64,000 nucleotides of DNA from the NCBI GenBank assembly GCA_027493955.1, contig JAOSJT010000001.1, positions 387,131 to 451,130 on the forward strand. Direction: 5' to 3'. Under the pieces are notes generated by a model. That model saw nothing but the letters and a program-made list of their open reading frames with translations, was not told where the DNA came from and ran no database searches. Positions 54,843-62,940 of the stretch are shown here, one piece after another. The translations under genes were made by a program, and so were the position numbers. Position 1 is the first letter of the stretch. Every line of letters starts with the position of its first letter. The DNA comes from Bacteroidia bacterium. GTDB taxonomy: Bacteria; Bacteroidota; Ignavibacteria; SZUA-365.

Positions 54843-56783
54843 TCAACTCAGCTTCACTTCATCAAGTACCGGCAACAGGATGATGAATTCCGTGAATTCA
54901 TCATCGCGGGATTCGACTTCAATTCGCCCGCCATGCTTTTGAACGATGATGTCGTAACTGATGGACAGGCCCAGACCCGTGCCTTTCCCGCTGTCCTTCG
55001 TCGTAAAGAAGGGATCAAAGATGCGCTTCTTAACATGCTCGGGAATACCGGGACCGTTATCTCTGATGCGGATTTCAATGTCTTTGTTCTTCACGGCGCT
55101 GGCAATTTGGATGACCGGCTGATAGTCCGCATCGTGCAGGCTGCGTTCGCAGACCGCGTCCAGCGCGTTGTTGAGAATGTTGACGAACACTCTGCTCACA
55201 TCCTGTGGCACGATGTTGATGACGGGGAGTGCGGGGTCGAGCAGGAGGTCCATGCGTGGTTTGCATAACGCACCTTCCGATCGCACGCCATGAGCCGCCA
55301 GTCGAGAGGCGTCGGTGAGGAGTGTGTTGACATTGGCGTATTGACGCGTTTCCGACGAAGACCGTGCATGCATCATCATGCTGCGCACGATTCCATCCGC
55401 GCGTGCTCCATGTTCATGTATTTTGCTGACGCTTTGACGCAGATCAGCCATGATCGCCTTTTTCTCCTCCACATTATCCGAGCTCTGATCCAATTCATCG
55501 AGCAACTCGATGGAGCCCTGTGCGAAATTGTTGATGAAATTCAGCGGGTTCTGGATTTCGTGTGCAATACCTGCCGTCAGTTGTCCCAATGAGGCGAGTT
55601 TCTCCTGGACGACCAGTTGGTTCTGCATCGCGCGAAGTTGTTCATTGATGCGGGTCTTCGACTTATTTGCCGCATAGAGGAAGAACGAGAAGACGAGGAC
55701 AAGCAAAAAGGCAACGGAGGCGCCGATGGCGATCATGCGTTCCAAGCGGCGGGTTTGCTCGAGGAGCTCGTTGCGTTCCTTCTGGAAATCCACCTCATGT
55801 TTCAGATCATTGAGCCGGAGATCCTTCGCTTTGGCATCACTGAGAACACTGTCCTTCATCATGGCGAAGAGAGTGTGGGCCTTATAGGCCTGCTCGTAGT
55901 TTCCCAAGCTCGCGTAGGTCAGCGCAATTTCCTGATAGGTCTCTTCGATTTGCTTAAGATCGTGTACCTCCTTATTGAGTTCCAGTGCCTCGCTCAGGTA
56001 CTCGATCGCGTCCAGGTAGCGGCCGGTTTTTCGATGGATCGAACCGACACTGAAAAGAGAATTTGCCGTCCTTCGCTTATCGTGATGCTTGCGTCGGATG
56101 TCGAGGGCCTTCTGATACCAGTCGAGTGCTTCCGTGTACTCGCCACGCTCATCGTAGAGATACCCCAGGTTGTAGTATGCGATCGAAACGCTGAGCTCGT
56201 CGTTCAGCTTTTTGAAGAGGTCGACAACTGTTTGCAGATTGACGAGTGCGTTTTCCCAATCCCGGAGTTCGATGTAAATCATACCGAGGTTCAACCGGGG
56301 GTTTGCGATCTGGAACGGATCCGTCGGCTTCTGTGCCAACGCCGAAAGAAACATATCACGCGCTTCTTCACTGTTTCCCAGTTCTCGACGGACGAGACCG
56401 ATATTCGTGTACATCGCAGCCAGGCCATTGACATCTTTCAGTTCCTCGAAGATTTTCAATGCCTTCCAGGCGGGATCAACTGAGCCGGGATAATCACCGA
56501 TCACGGTGTGGATAACGTGGATGTTACGCAACGCCCATGCCTGCCCCTCCCGATACTGTGCGTCAACAGCCATGGAGTACGCCTCCTTGGCAATCTTCAT
56601 GGCCTCCATCGGTTCAACATGCCGAAGTTCCCAGGCGAGATCATTCATCGTCTGAACCCGCATCGTCGGATCGGTATACGTATCAATCCTCGCCCGGATG
56701 CTGTCAATTGATCGTGGCTGTGCCTGAACGGAGAGGAGTCCGATAAGCAGACAGATCACGAGGATTCCAATTGTCTTCGTCAT
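54843..56783 (-). CDS. TPR-containing sensor histidine kinase (COG4191-type)
   Basis: A 646-residue kinase: signal peptide (residues 1-21), six or so TPR repeats (about 60-340, for example SIAYYNLGYLYDERGEYTEALDWYQKALDI), coiled coil, one membrane helix (MIAIGASVAFLLVLVFSFFLYA near 355), a coil, then H-box LTAGIAHEIQNPLNFINNF with His408, N-box FVNILNNALDAV, G1 RDNGPGIP, F-box IFDPFFTTK and G2 GKGTGLGLSISYDI. The H-box is nearly the same as that of the soluble kinase at 53884, with which it is convergent at 26 nt, so the two probably serve the same pathway. Confidence 0.92.
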   Translation of the reverse strand: MTKTIGILVICLLIGLLSVQAQPRSIDSIRARIDTYTDPTMRVQTMNDLAWELRHVEPMEAMKIAKEAYSMAVDAQYREGQAWALRNIHVIHTVIGDYPGSVDPAWKALKIFEELKDVNGLAAMYTNIGLVRRELGNSEEARDMFLSALAQKPTDPFQIANPRLNLGMIYIELRDWENALVNLQTVVDLFKKLNDELSVSIAYYNLGYLYDERGEYTEALDWYQKALDIRRKHHDKRRTANSLFSVGSIHRKTGRYLDAIEYLSEALELNKEVHDLKQIEETYQEIALTYASLGNYEQAYKAHTLFAMMKDSVLSDAKAKDLRLNDLKHEVDFQKERNELLEQTRRLERMIAIGASVAFLLVLVFSFFLYAANKSKTRINEQLRAMQNQLVVQEKLASLGQLTAGIAHEIQNPLNFINNFAQGSIELLDELDQSSDNVEEKKAIMADLRQSVSKIHEHGARADGIVRSMMMHARSSSETRQYANVNTLLTDASRLAAHGVRSEGALCKPRMDLLLDPALPVINIVPQDVSRVFVNILNNALDAVCERSLHDADYQPVIQIASAVKNKDIEIRIRDNGPGIPEHVKKRIFDPFFTTKDSGKGTGLGLSISYDIIVQKHGGRIEVESRDDEFTEFIILLPVLDEVKLS

Positions 56784-56983
56784 TGCGCCCTCCAGGTTCG
56801 TATTGCCACGCGTTCGATGTGACGATGAGTGTCGCCCGCTGAAATAAGTAGAACTGAATCTCTCCTAAAATATGAACGAATTATCCGGAATGCAAGCTGA
56901 GCGGGAAGGACGTATTCCGTTGCATCGCACTATCTGAAGCAAAATGCCGCGTTCAGCCCACTGTGTGCTCTGGTACAATGCAT

Positions 56984-57012
56984 TTGCATGTTGGAGATGT
57001 TGCTCGTATATT
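56984..57012 (+). promoter_or_regulatory. Promoter upstream of GEGS lipoprotein gene
   Basis: TTGCAT (56984-56989) and TATATT (57007-57012) with exactly 17-nt spacer. The predicted start near 57019 leaves a leader of about 240 nt before the ATG at 57260. The rest of 56784-57259 shows no gene and probably also holds the divergent promoter of the TPR kinase. Confidence 0.6.
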
Positions 57013-57259
57013 GCTGATTGTTATTCAGTGCAATTCGAAACAGCGTTCTTCCATCCCCGCAAGGGTATCACAGACGGATTTCTCCGGCGTTCCCGCCCGG
57101 ATGTATCTGTAGGATTGTATGACTTGTGGACCGTGGAGTGAAACGACCAGCGGATTGCATTGCGGGTGCCCGAAGTCCCATGTTCGCGTTTCCCGGTTTT
57201 TCAACAGAGGTCGGTGTCTCGAAATTTCTAGTATACCCACTGATATCAGGAGTTTCCGC

Positions 57260-57673
57260 ATGCTTCAACATCGTTTTCCGCTGCTTTTTATCGCTGTTCT
57301 GCTTTTCGCAGCCGGCTGTAAGTCGGTCCCTGACACGGAAATGCTCACCACCACAAAGAGATTGTATTTTCGGTGGGAGCCCAATGCGTCCGTTCCTGGA
57401 GGAGGAATTATCGTCGGCAATGATCGCGGTGAAGGCAGCAACGGTAGAATTACCGTCGAGATCCCGATTCCCGAGCCCGGTAGCACGGGTGATATTGAAC
57501 TGACGCACGAGAATCTTATGCATATGACCATCACGATAACGACAGATGAAGGTGAGACAATGTCGTTCGATGATTCTCATATCGCGACTGCGACGTATCA
57601 GTTCACCTTCACTCATACGTTCGACGATGGCAGTAGCGCAAACGTGGTGGTGAGCCACCAAATGCCGGAATAG
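57260..57673 (+). CDS. Small lipoprotein, GEGS family member 1
   Basis: A 137-residue lipoprotein with lipobox LFAAGC (Cys near residue 20). The mature part is beta-rich: KRLYFRWEPNASVPGGGIIVG, GEGSNGRITVEIPIPEPG and MTITITTDEGETMSF, closing with FTHTFDDGSSANVVVSH. It is a paralogue of the proteins at 57948 and 59677, sharing the GEGSxGxITV motif and spacing. No known family was recognised. Start follows AGGAG. The longer in-frame ORF from 57119 lacks an export signal. Confidence 0.75.
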   Translation: MLQHRFPLLFIAVLLFAAGCKSVPDTEMLTTTKRLYFRWEPNASVPGGGIIVGNDRGEGSNGRITVEIPIPEPGSTGDIELTHENLMHMTITITTDEGETMSFDDSHIATATYQFTFTHTFDDGSSANVVVSHQMPE

Positions 57674-57709
57674 CAAGTTCGCCATCGCCGCTTTTGAATT
57701 GAAACGGGT

Positions 57710-57743
57710 ACCCGCGACGGAGCTGTCGCGTCGCGGGTGCTGT
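57710..57743 (+). terminator. Terminator after GEGS gene 1
   Basis: Stem acccgcga (57710-57717) with tcgcgggt (57731-57738), followed by gctgttt. A moderate rho-independent terminator. Confidence 0.55.
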
Positions 57744-57947
57744 TTGTAGCCCTGAAGTCTCGGCGACAACACCAGGCTCATGGTATGGACGGAGATATTC
57801 TCTCGGCTGCGAAACAAAGGCCGTCCTCGAAATCACCGTCTACACCGGTCCGCTTGACCAGCGTGTTTTTCCCTGGACCATACTTCGATATGTCCGCGCA
57901 AACGGCGCCGGACAGAGTGATACCACATACATATCCAGGAGGTATTT

Positions 57948-58280
57948 ATGGTGCTCAACGCAAGCGAATTCACCTTTGAGATCAGCGGATGCTGGCAAAT
58001 CTCTCCCTTCGATCCCAATGTGAAGGTGATCGTGGTTCGGGGTGAAGGCAGCAACGGTGTGATTACTGTGAGCGTCCCTCATCCGACCAGTCCAATTCCG
58101 GATCCTCAGGAGCTGTCTGTACAAAACATCAGCAACTTCGATCTCATCGTGCATACCTCGCCTACCACGGCTACGCATTACGACATGTCCTCGCTTGAAA
58201 CCGACAAGTTCCTGGTGTTGTTCTCTCTCACCTGGCCGGCCGGCGAAGTAGTCAACTACCGTATCCGTGTGAACTGCTGA
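57948..58280 (+). CDS. Small protein, GEGS family member 2 (no export signal)
   Basis: A 110-residue protein: FTFEISGCWQISPFDPNVKVIVV, then RGEGSNGVITVSVPHPTSP and LFSLTWPAGEVVNYRIRV. The order and spacing match GEGS members 1 and 3, but the N-terminal signal is missing. A perfect AGGAGG (57937-57942) stands 5 nt before the ATG and no in-frame signal sequence is seen upstream, so the protein is probably cytosolic or exported by another route. Function unknown. Confidence 0.75.
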   Translation: MVLNASEFTFEISGCWQISPFDPNVKVIVVRGEGSNGVITVSVPHPTSPIPDPQELSVQNISNFDLIVHTSPTTATHYDMSSLETDKFLVLFSLTWPAGEVVNYRIRVNC

Positions 58281-58379
58281 GAGCTTCCTCGAAGCACACT
58301 GCGCACCCGTCTGCGGACCCCGGGGTCCCTTCCGGTGCGATCGAAAGATTGCCGACTTTGCTGCGGATATACTGCTCCG

Positions 58380-58430
58380 GCGATGGGGGATGGACCCGAA
58401 ATCCATTCCCCATCGCTGTTTGTTTCTCTT
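58380..58430 (+). terminator. Terminator after GEGS gene 2
   Basis: A long hairpin: 58380-58394 pairs with 58402-58416 over 15 bp with one wobble, loop cccgaaa, followed by TGTTTGTTTCTCTT. The rest of the 58281-58684 gap shows no gene, apart from a 14-bp palindrome ggaccccggggtcc at 58315-58328. Confidence 0.7.
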
Positions 58431-58684
58431 CCTTACCCCAAGGACGAGCAGGCGGATTACCAGTTGAGTTTTCATACAGAAAAACTGCGAGCGCTTGCAA
58501 CGCAGCAATCCTCTCCGTATATTTCCTTGTTCGTTTACACTCAATACCCACCCGACTCCTTGCATGCCGTTACCCTCCGGCATACAGCATCGCCAGTCGT
58601 CGGTGCTCTCATCACGCTGTAAGCCACATTGGTTGAACAGGCACACCGTAGCACCTTGAAGTACACAATCTGGACCTCTATTTC

Positions 58685-59620
58685 ATGGTTGCCAAGCTCA
58701 GTGTCTATATGTTGATGTGCATGTGCCTGTGGACGAGGGCATATGCCCAGGTCGTGACGTCAAACAATGGGTACAATCCACCCCCGTTCACCTACTCGAT
58801 AGTACCTTCCTTCGATCTGACCGCGAACACGACTGTTTCGAAAACCAGAGAAATATACAATCTGCAGCTCGGTGGCAAATTCAAGGCGGATTTATCATAC
58901 AATGTTGGCCGAGTCAATATCCGAACCCTTATCGATGCGCGCCTGGCCCAGAAGGTAAACTCCGACCGTATTCCGGAGCGTACCGATGACGATTTTGTGA
59001 TGTCGGTGATCCCTTCCTTTCGTCTGTATGCGGACCGAATTCTGACGCTTGCGCTGGACATGACGATGCAGACACAGATGACCAATACCGTGGTGGACGA
59101 GAATTACAGCAAGAGGTTTTTGGATCCCGTGTTTTTCTACCAGACGCTGTATCTGGGCCATCAGTACGAGTGGAAATCGCAGGACAAGAAGGATTATTTC
59201 CTCTTCCGCCACGGACTGGGGTATGCCTTGCAGCAGACCTCCTATTCGCGATTTGTCCTTACCTCCGACCGCCTGGGCGACAGAATCGGCTCGCAAAATC
59301 CCCTGACGGAAATCCAACGCAAGGGGGGGCTCAAGTTGGAATCGGGTGTCAGTTATCTTGCGGGACTGGACTACCGAAGCGATCTGGCGGATGACCTGAA
59401 ATTTCGATTCGAGAGTTTCGGTGTGATGCTCTCCAAAACGGGATTCATCGGGGATCCCGCTGAATCCCGGGCGTACTTTAAAGTCAATCCCTCACTCACC
59501 TATAAGAATTACCTGAAACTCGAGTACCGCCTTGTAACGACCTACGACAAGAATTACTCCAAGCGGCGAAAGCTCATTCAGGAACTTACTATCGGCCTCA
59601 CCTATGACTTGCATAATTAA
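58685..59620 (+). CDS. Outer-membrane beta-barrel-like protein in GEGS cluster
   Basis: A 311-residue exported protein with signal peptide (ending TRAYAQ) and a mature part of long amphipathic strands: IVPSFDLTANTTVSKTREIY, FKADLSYNVGRVNIRTLIDARL, LFRHGLGYALQQTSY and FKVNPSLTYKNYLKLEYRLV, ending ELTIGLTYDLHN, a terminal strand typical of barrels. It resembles DUF3078-like proteins of Bacteroidota but the match is not certain. It lies between GEGS members 2 and 3 on the same strand, so it may be their outer-membrane partner. The ribosome-binding site is weak and the start is uncertain by a few codons. Confidence 0.7.
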   Translation: MVAKLSVYMLMCMCLWTRAYAQVVTSNNGYNPPPFTYSIVPSFDLTANTTVSKTREIYNLQLGGKFKADLSYNVGRVNIRTLIDARLAQKVNSDRIPERTDDDFVMSVIPSFRLYADRILTLALDMTMQTQMTNTVVDENYSKRFLDPVFFYQTLYLGHQYEWKSQDKKDYFLFRHGLGYALQQTSYSRFVLTSDRLGDRIGSQNPLTEIQRKGGLKLESGVSYLAGLDYRSDLADDLKFRFESFGVMLSKTGFIGDPAESRAYFKVNPSLTYKNYLKLEYRLVTTYDKNYSKRRKLIQELTIGLTYDLHN

Positions 59621-59676
59621 CCCGGCATGAAAGTACTGTGCCGCACATATTTCCGCTAATCAAGAGGAGTTCGTAC

Positions 59677-60087
59677 ATGACAAAATCCATTCAGCTCTTG
59701 CTGATCGCCGTGGCACTCGTTGCGGTGTTCACCGACTTCGGTAACGCACTGCGTACAAAGGCCAATGTTGAAGTTCAATTCAACGCGACGTGGACCCCTG
59801 ATCCGACTCTGCCCAACGGCGGTGTGATCATCGGTCGCGGAGAGGGCAGCAGCGGTGTCATTACCGTGGATATCCCGCCACTCACCTCCGTGCCCGAGAC
59901 CCCGGTGCAACTGACCTGGGAGAGCGTGACCTCCATGGACATCACCGTGATCAACGAGAACGGAGTGCAAATGCATTTCGGAAACCGCGCAATCAAGCCC
60001 TCGGCATATCTCATCGAATTCACCCATGACTGGGGGAATGATGTTGTCGTGAGCTACCAGCTGCGCAACAACTACGAAGGGAACTAA
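59677..60087 (+). CDS. Small secreted protein, GEGS family member 3
   Basis: A 136-residue protein with a Sec signal (IQLLLIAVALVAVFTDFGNA) and a mature part VQFNATWTPDPTLPNGGVIIG, RGEGSSGVITVDIPPLTS and MDITVINENGVQMHFGN, ending EFTHDWGNDVVVSYQLRN. It is the closest match to GEGS member 1 over its whole length. Start follows AAGAGGAG. It lies 56 nt after the barrel gene and is followed by a strong terminator. Unknown function; the fold is probably a single beta sandwich. Confidence 0.75.
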   Translation: MTKSIQLLLIAVALVAVFTDFGNALRTKANVEVQFNATWTPDPTLPNGGVIIGRGEGSSGVITVDIPPLTSVPETPVQLTWESVTSMDITVINENGVQMHFGNRAIKPSAYLIEFTHDWGNDVVVSYQLRNNYEGN

Positions 60088-60122
60088 CGGACGCTCCCGT
60101 CCGCGAGCCCTGGACGAAACAG

Positions 60123-60162
60123 TGCACGGTGCATCCAGTATGCACCGTGCATCATTATTTCC
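60123..60162 (+). terminator. Strong terminator after GEGS gene 3
   Basis: A perfect 12-bp stem, tgcacggtgcat (60123-60134) with atgcaccgtgca (60140-60151), loop ccagt, followed by tcattattt. It closes the barrel-GEGS3 unit. Confidence 0.75.
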
Positions 60163-60342
60163 GGGGCAACAGATCAGATATGTTCGAGCTATCGGTAGCC
60201 CGTATCAGCTGTCGTGCGCCACGTGTTGCTACTCCGTTGACGCGCAGAACAACGGCGTGGGTTGCGTGAACAGTCATGCTTCGGTAGCTTTGCTTCAGGA
60301 CTACGACGGTCCTGTCACGCAACTATACTGAGGCCAGCACCC

Positions 60343-62802
60343 ATGCAGGATTATGAAAAACTCGGTTCCTTCTATTTGGGCCGTGTTCTTGACAACGACA
60401 GGCAGCCGGGAGGCGAACCGCTGCTCTACGATGCGAAGGACCTCGTCACCCATGCGATCTGCATTGGCATGACAGGCAGCGGTAAAACAGGTCTGTGCAT
60501 CGGCTTGCTCGAAGAAGCCGCCATCGACAGCATCCCCGCGATCGTTATTGATCCGAAAGGGGACATCGGTAACCTCCTGCTGACATTTCCGGAAATGCGG
60601 GCGGAGGATTTTCGTCCCTGGATAGACGAACAGGAAGCCGCGCGTCAGGGGCTGGATCCCGAGGCTTTCGCGGAGAAAACCGCTGAACTCTGGAAAAAAG
60701 GACTTTCTTCGTGGCAGCAATCCACTGAGCGCATCGCGAATCTGCGTGCCGCGGCAGACCTCGCAATCTATACGCCGGGCAGTACCGCGGGGCTCTCCGT
60801 GAGTCTGCTGCGTTCTTTCGCCGCACCGGCAGAAGAGGAACGGACCGATGCCGATGCCATGCGGGACCGCATTCTCGGCGCCGTGTCAAGTCTCCTCGCA
60901 CTCATCGGGATAGACGCCGATCCGGTACAGAGCAGGGAGCATATACTGTTATCGAATATCCTCGACCATGCCTGGCACGATGGCCGCGATTTGAGCATGG
61001 CAGATATTATCCGCGCGGTGATGACGCCCCCGTTCGCATCCCTCGGCGTTTTCGACATCGAATCGTTCTTTCCCGAGAAGGACCGTCGCACCTTTGCGAT
61101 GCAACTCAACAATGTACTCGCCTCGCCATCGTTTGCCGCATGGATGGAAGGAGAGCCGCTTGACATCGAGCGCCTGCTCTATTTGAAAGACGGCCGGCCG
61201 CGCATCTCTATCATGTCCATCGCGCATCTTTCAGACGCCGAGCGCATGTTCTTCGTCACCATGCTGCTGAACGAAGTCATCTCCTGGATGCGCCGGCAGT
61301 CAGGAAGCAGCAGTCTGCGCGCAATTCTCTATATGGACGAGATCTTTGGCTACTTTCCGCCCTCTGCGACACCACCCTCCAAAAAACCCATGCTGACTCT
61401 GCTGAAGCAGGCGCGCGCTTTTGGCGTCGGTTGTGTGTTGGCAACGCAGAATCCGGTGGATCTCGATTACAAGGGTTTGGGAAACACCGGGACGTGGTTC
61501 ATCGGGCGTCTCCAGACCGAACGCGACAAGCTTCGGCTGCTCGACGGGCTGGAGGGGGCGCTGGCTTCCGCGGGACAGACGTTCAACCGTTCCGAAATTG
61601 ACATCATCCTTTCCGGGCTCGGGAAGCGTGTATTCCTGATGAATAACGTACATGACGATCACCCAGTGTTGTTCGAGACACGGTGGGCACTCTCCTACCT
61701 CCGCGGACCTTTATCGAAGTCGCATATCGAAGCATTGATGGCCGGGAAAAAAGCCGGTGAGAAAAGCGCAGCCGCCCCCGCGCGTACGCCCGGTGGTGTT
61801 ACCGCCTCTGCACCCGTCGAAGCAACGCGAGCACACACAACAGCTGTCGCGGGTGCGGGAGTGCTCCCCGGCGCCCCGGAAATTCACTTCCCACCTGTCG
61901 CAACGCTCGCCGGGGATTATGAAATGCTGTTCAGACCGGCGCTGTATGCCAGAACCCGTCTGCACTACGTCCATACAAAATCGGGTGTGGACGAGTGGGA
62001 AGATCACGTCCTCCTTGCAACGGTTCCCGACACTACTGACTTCGTGACATGGGAAGAGACAGCTCTGTTCCATCCGGAAATCGAATTCATACCCAACGGT
62101 CCGGACACTGCCTATACCCGGGAAGCGATCCCGGATTCCGCCGCGTCCAGGACGAGCTTTTCCACGTGGAAAAAATCCCTCGCCGAATGGATTTACCGCG
62201 ACTTTGAACGTACCGTCTGGCAATGTCCCGAATTGAAACTACTCTCTTCACCGCAGGAGACGGAAGGACAGTTTCGCGTACGCGTGCAACAGAGGTACCA
62301 CGAACAGCGCGATACGGCGATGGAAAAACTTCGTTCGCGTTACGCACCGCGCTATGCGCGTGCACAGGAACGCATCCGTAAAGCGGAACAGCGTGTCGAT
62401 CTGCAGGAGGCGCAATACCGGCAGCAGCAGGTATCAACGGCCGTTGATATCGGATCAACGCTTCTCGGAGCGCTGTTCGGGCGCCGCTCGGGTGTGTCCG
62501 GTATCGCCCGTCGGGCAGCAACAGGCGTCGGGAAGGCGAGTCGTGCGATGAACGAACGCGCGGATGTCACGCGCGCACAGGAGGATTTGCGGAGCGCGCA
62601 GGAAGAACTCGTCATGCTGGAGGAGCAATTCAAAGATGAGGTGGCGCTGCTGCAATCGCAATTTGCCGTGGCGCCCGCCATCGAAGCCGTTGCCATCAAG
62701 CCGCGCAAAACCGATCTCTCCGTATCCGATCTCGCTCTTGCCTGGGTGCCCTGGGCGGTGCCAAAGGACCCCGGCGGAGAACCACGCATGTTACTGGAGT
62801 GA
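60343..62802 (+). CDS. HerA/FtsK-like P-loop ATPase with coiled-coil tail
   Basis: An 819-residue ATPase. Walker A GMTGSGKTGLCIG near residue 43, followed by VIDPKGDIGNLLLTFPEM; Walker B ILYMDEIFGYFPP near residue 330; sensor region GCVLATQNPVDLDYKGLGNTG near 370 and the arginine-containing GRLQTERDKLRLLDGL. After about residue 470 comes a low-complexity linker, a beta-rich part, and a long coiled coil (residues 640-790) split by the small-residue stretch AVDIGSTLLGALFGRRSG. The DUF87/HerA-type core moves or opens DNA or acts as a membrane-linked motor; the partner is unknown. The start at ATG 60343 begins the domain directly. No nuclease neighbour is present. Confidence 0.8.
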   Translation: MQDYEKLGSFYLGRVLDNDRQPGGEPLLYDAKDLVTHAICIGMTGSGKTGLCIGLLEEAAIDSIPAIVIDPKGDIGNLLLTFPEMRAEDFRPWIDEQEAARQGLDPEAFAEKTAELWKKGLSSWQQSTERIANLRAAADLAIYTPGSTAGLSVSLLRSFAAPAEEERTDADAMRDRILGAVSSLLALIGIDADPVQSREHILLSNILDHAWHDGRDLSMADIIRAVMTPPFASLGVFDIESFFPEKDRRTFAMQLNNVLASPSFAAWMEGEPLDIERLLYLKDGRPRISIMSIAHLSDAERMFFVTMLLNEVISWMRRQSGSSSLRAILYMDEIFGYFPPSATPPSKKPMLTLLKQARAFGVGCVLATQNPVDLDYKGLGNTGTWFIGRLQTERDKLRLLDGLEGALASAGQTFNRSEIDIILSGLGKRVFLMNNVHDDHPVLFETRWALSYLRGPLSKSHIEALMAGKKAGEKSAAAPARTPGGVTASAPVEATRAHTTAVAGAGVLPGAPEIHFPPVATLAGDYEMLFRPALYARTRLHYVHTKSGVDEWEDHVLLATVPDTTDFVTWEETALFHPEIEFIPNGPDTAYTREAIPDSAASRTSFSTWKKSLAEWIYRDFERTVWQCPELKLLSSPQETEGQFRVRVQQRYHEQRDTAMEKLRSRYAPRYARAQERIRKAEQRVDLQEAQYRQQQVSTAVDIGSTLLGALFGRRSGVSGIARRAATGVGKASRAMNERADVTRAQEDLRSAQEELVMLEEQFKDEVALLQSQFAVAPAIEAVAIKPRKTDLSVSDLALAWVPWAVPKDPGGEPRMLLE

Positions 62803-62871
62803 AATCGCGGCGCATCGAAGGCGAGGGAACGCGACGGGCGCGTAGGTCTGTCGGTCGAATTGCCTGGCGAT

Positions 62872-62908
62872 GAAAAAAAGTAAGGGGATGCGTGTTGTTC
62901 GCATCCCC
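62872..62908 (-). terminator. Terminator of the Omp28-like gene
   Basis: Perfect 9-bp stem ggggatgcg (62884-62892) with cgcatcccc (62900-62908), followed on the minus strand by TTACTTTTTTTC. It lies 32 nt after the stop of the gene on that strand, between convergent genes. Confidence 0.8.
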
Positions 62909-62940
62909 TGTCTGTGTTGGGAGTACTGCCGTACCGGTGC

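Noticed and set aside
56944-57141. 65-residue plus-strand frame before the GEGS lipoprotein
   Set aside because: It starts upstream of the predicted promoter boxes, has no ribosome-binding site and an atypical Cys/Trp-rich composition.
58315-58328. 14-bp palindrome ggaccccggggtcc as a terminator
   Set aside because: No loop and no T-run; the hairpin at 58380-58430 is a better terminator.
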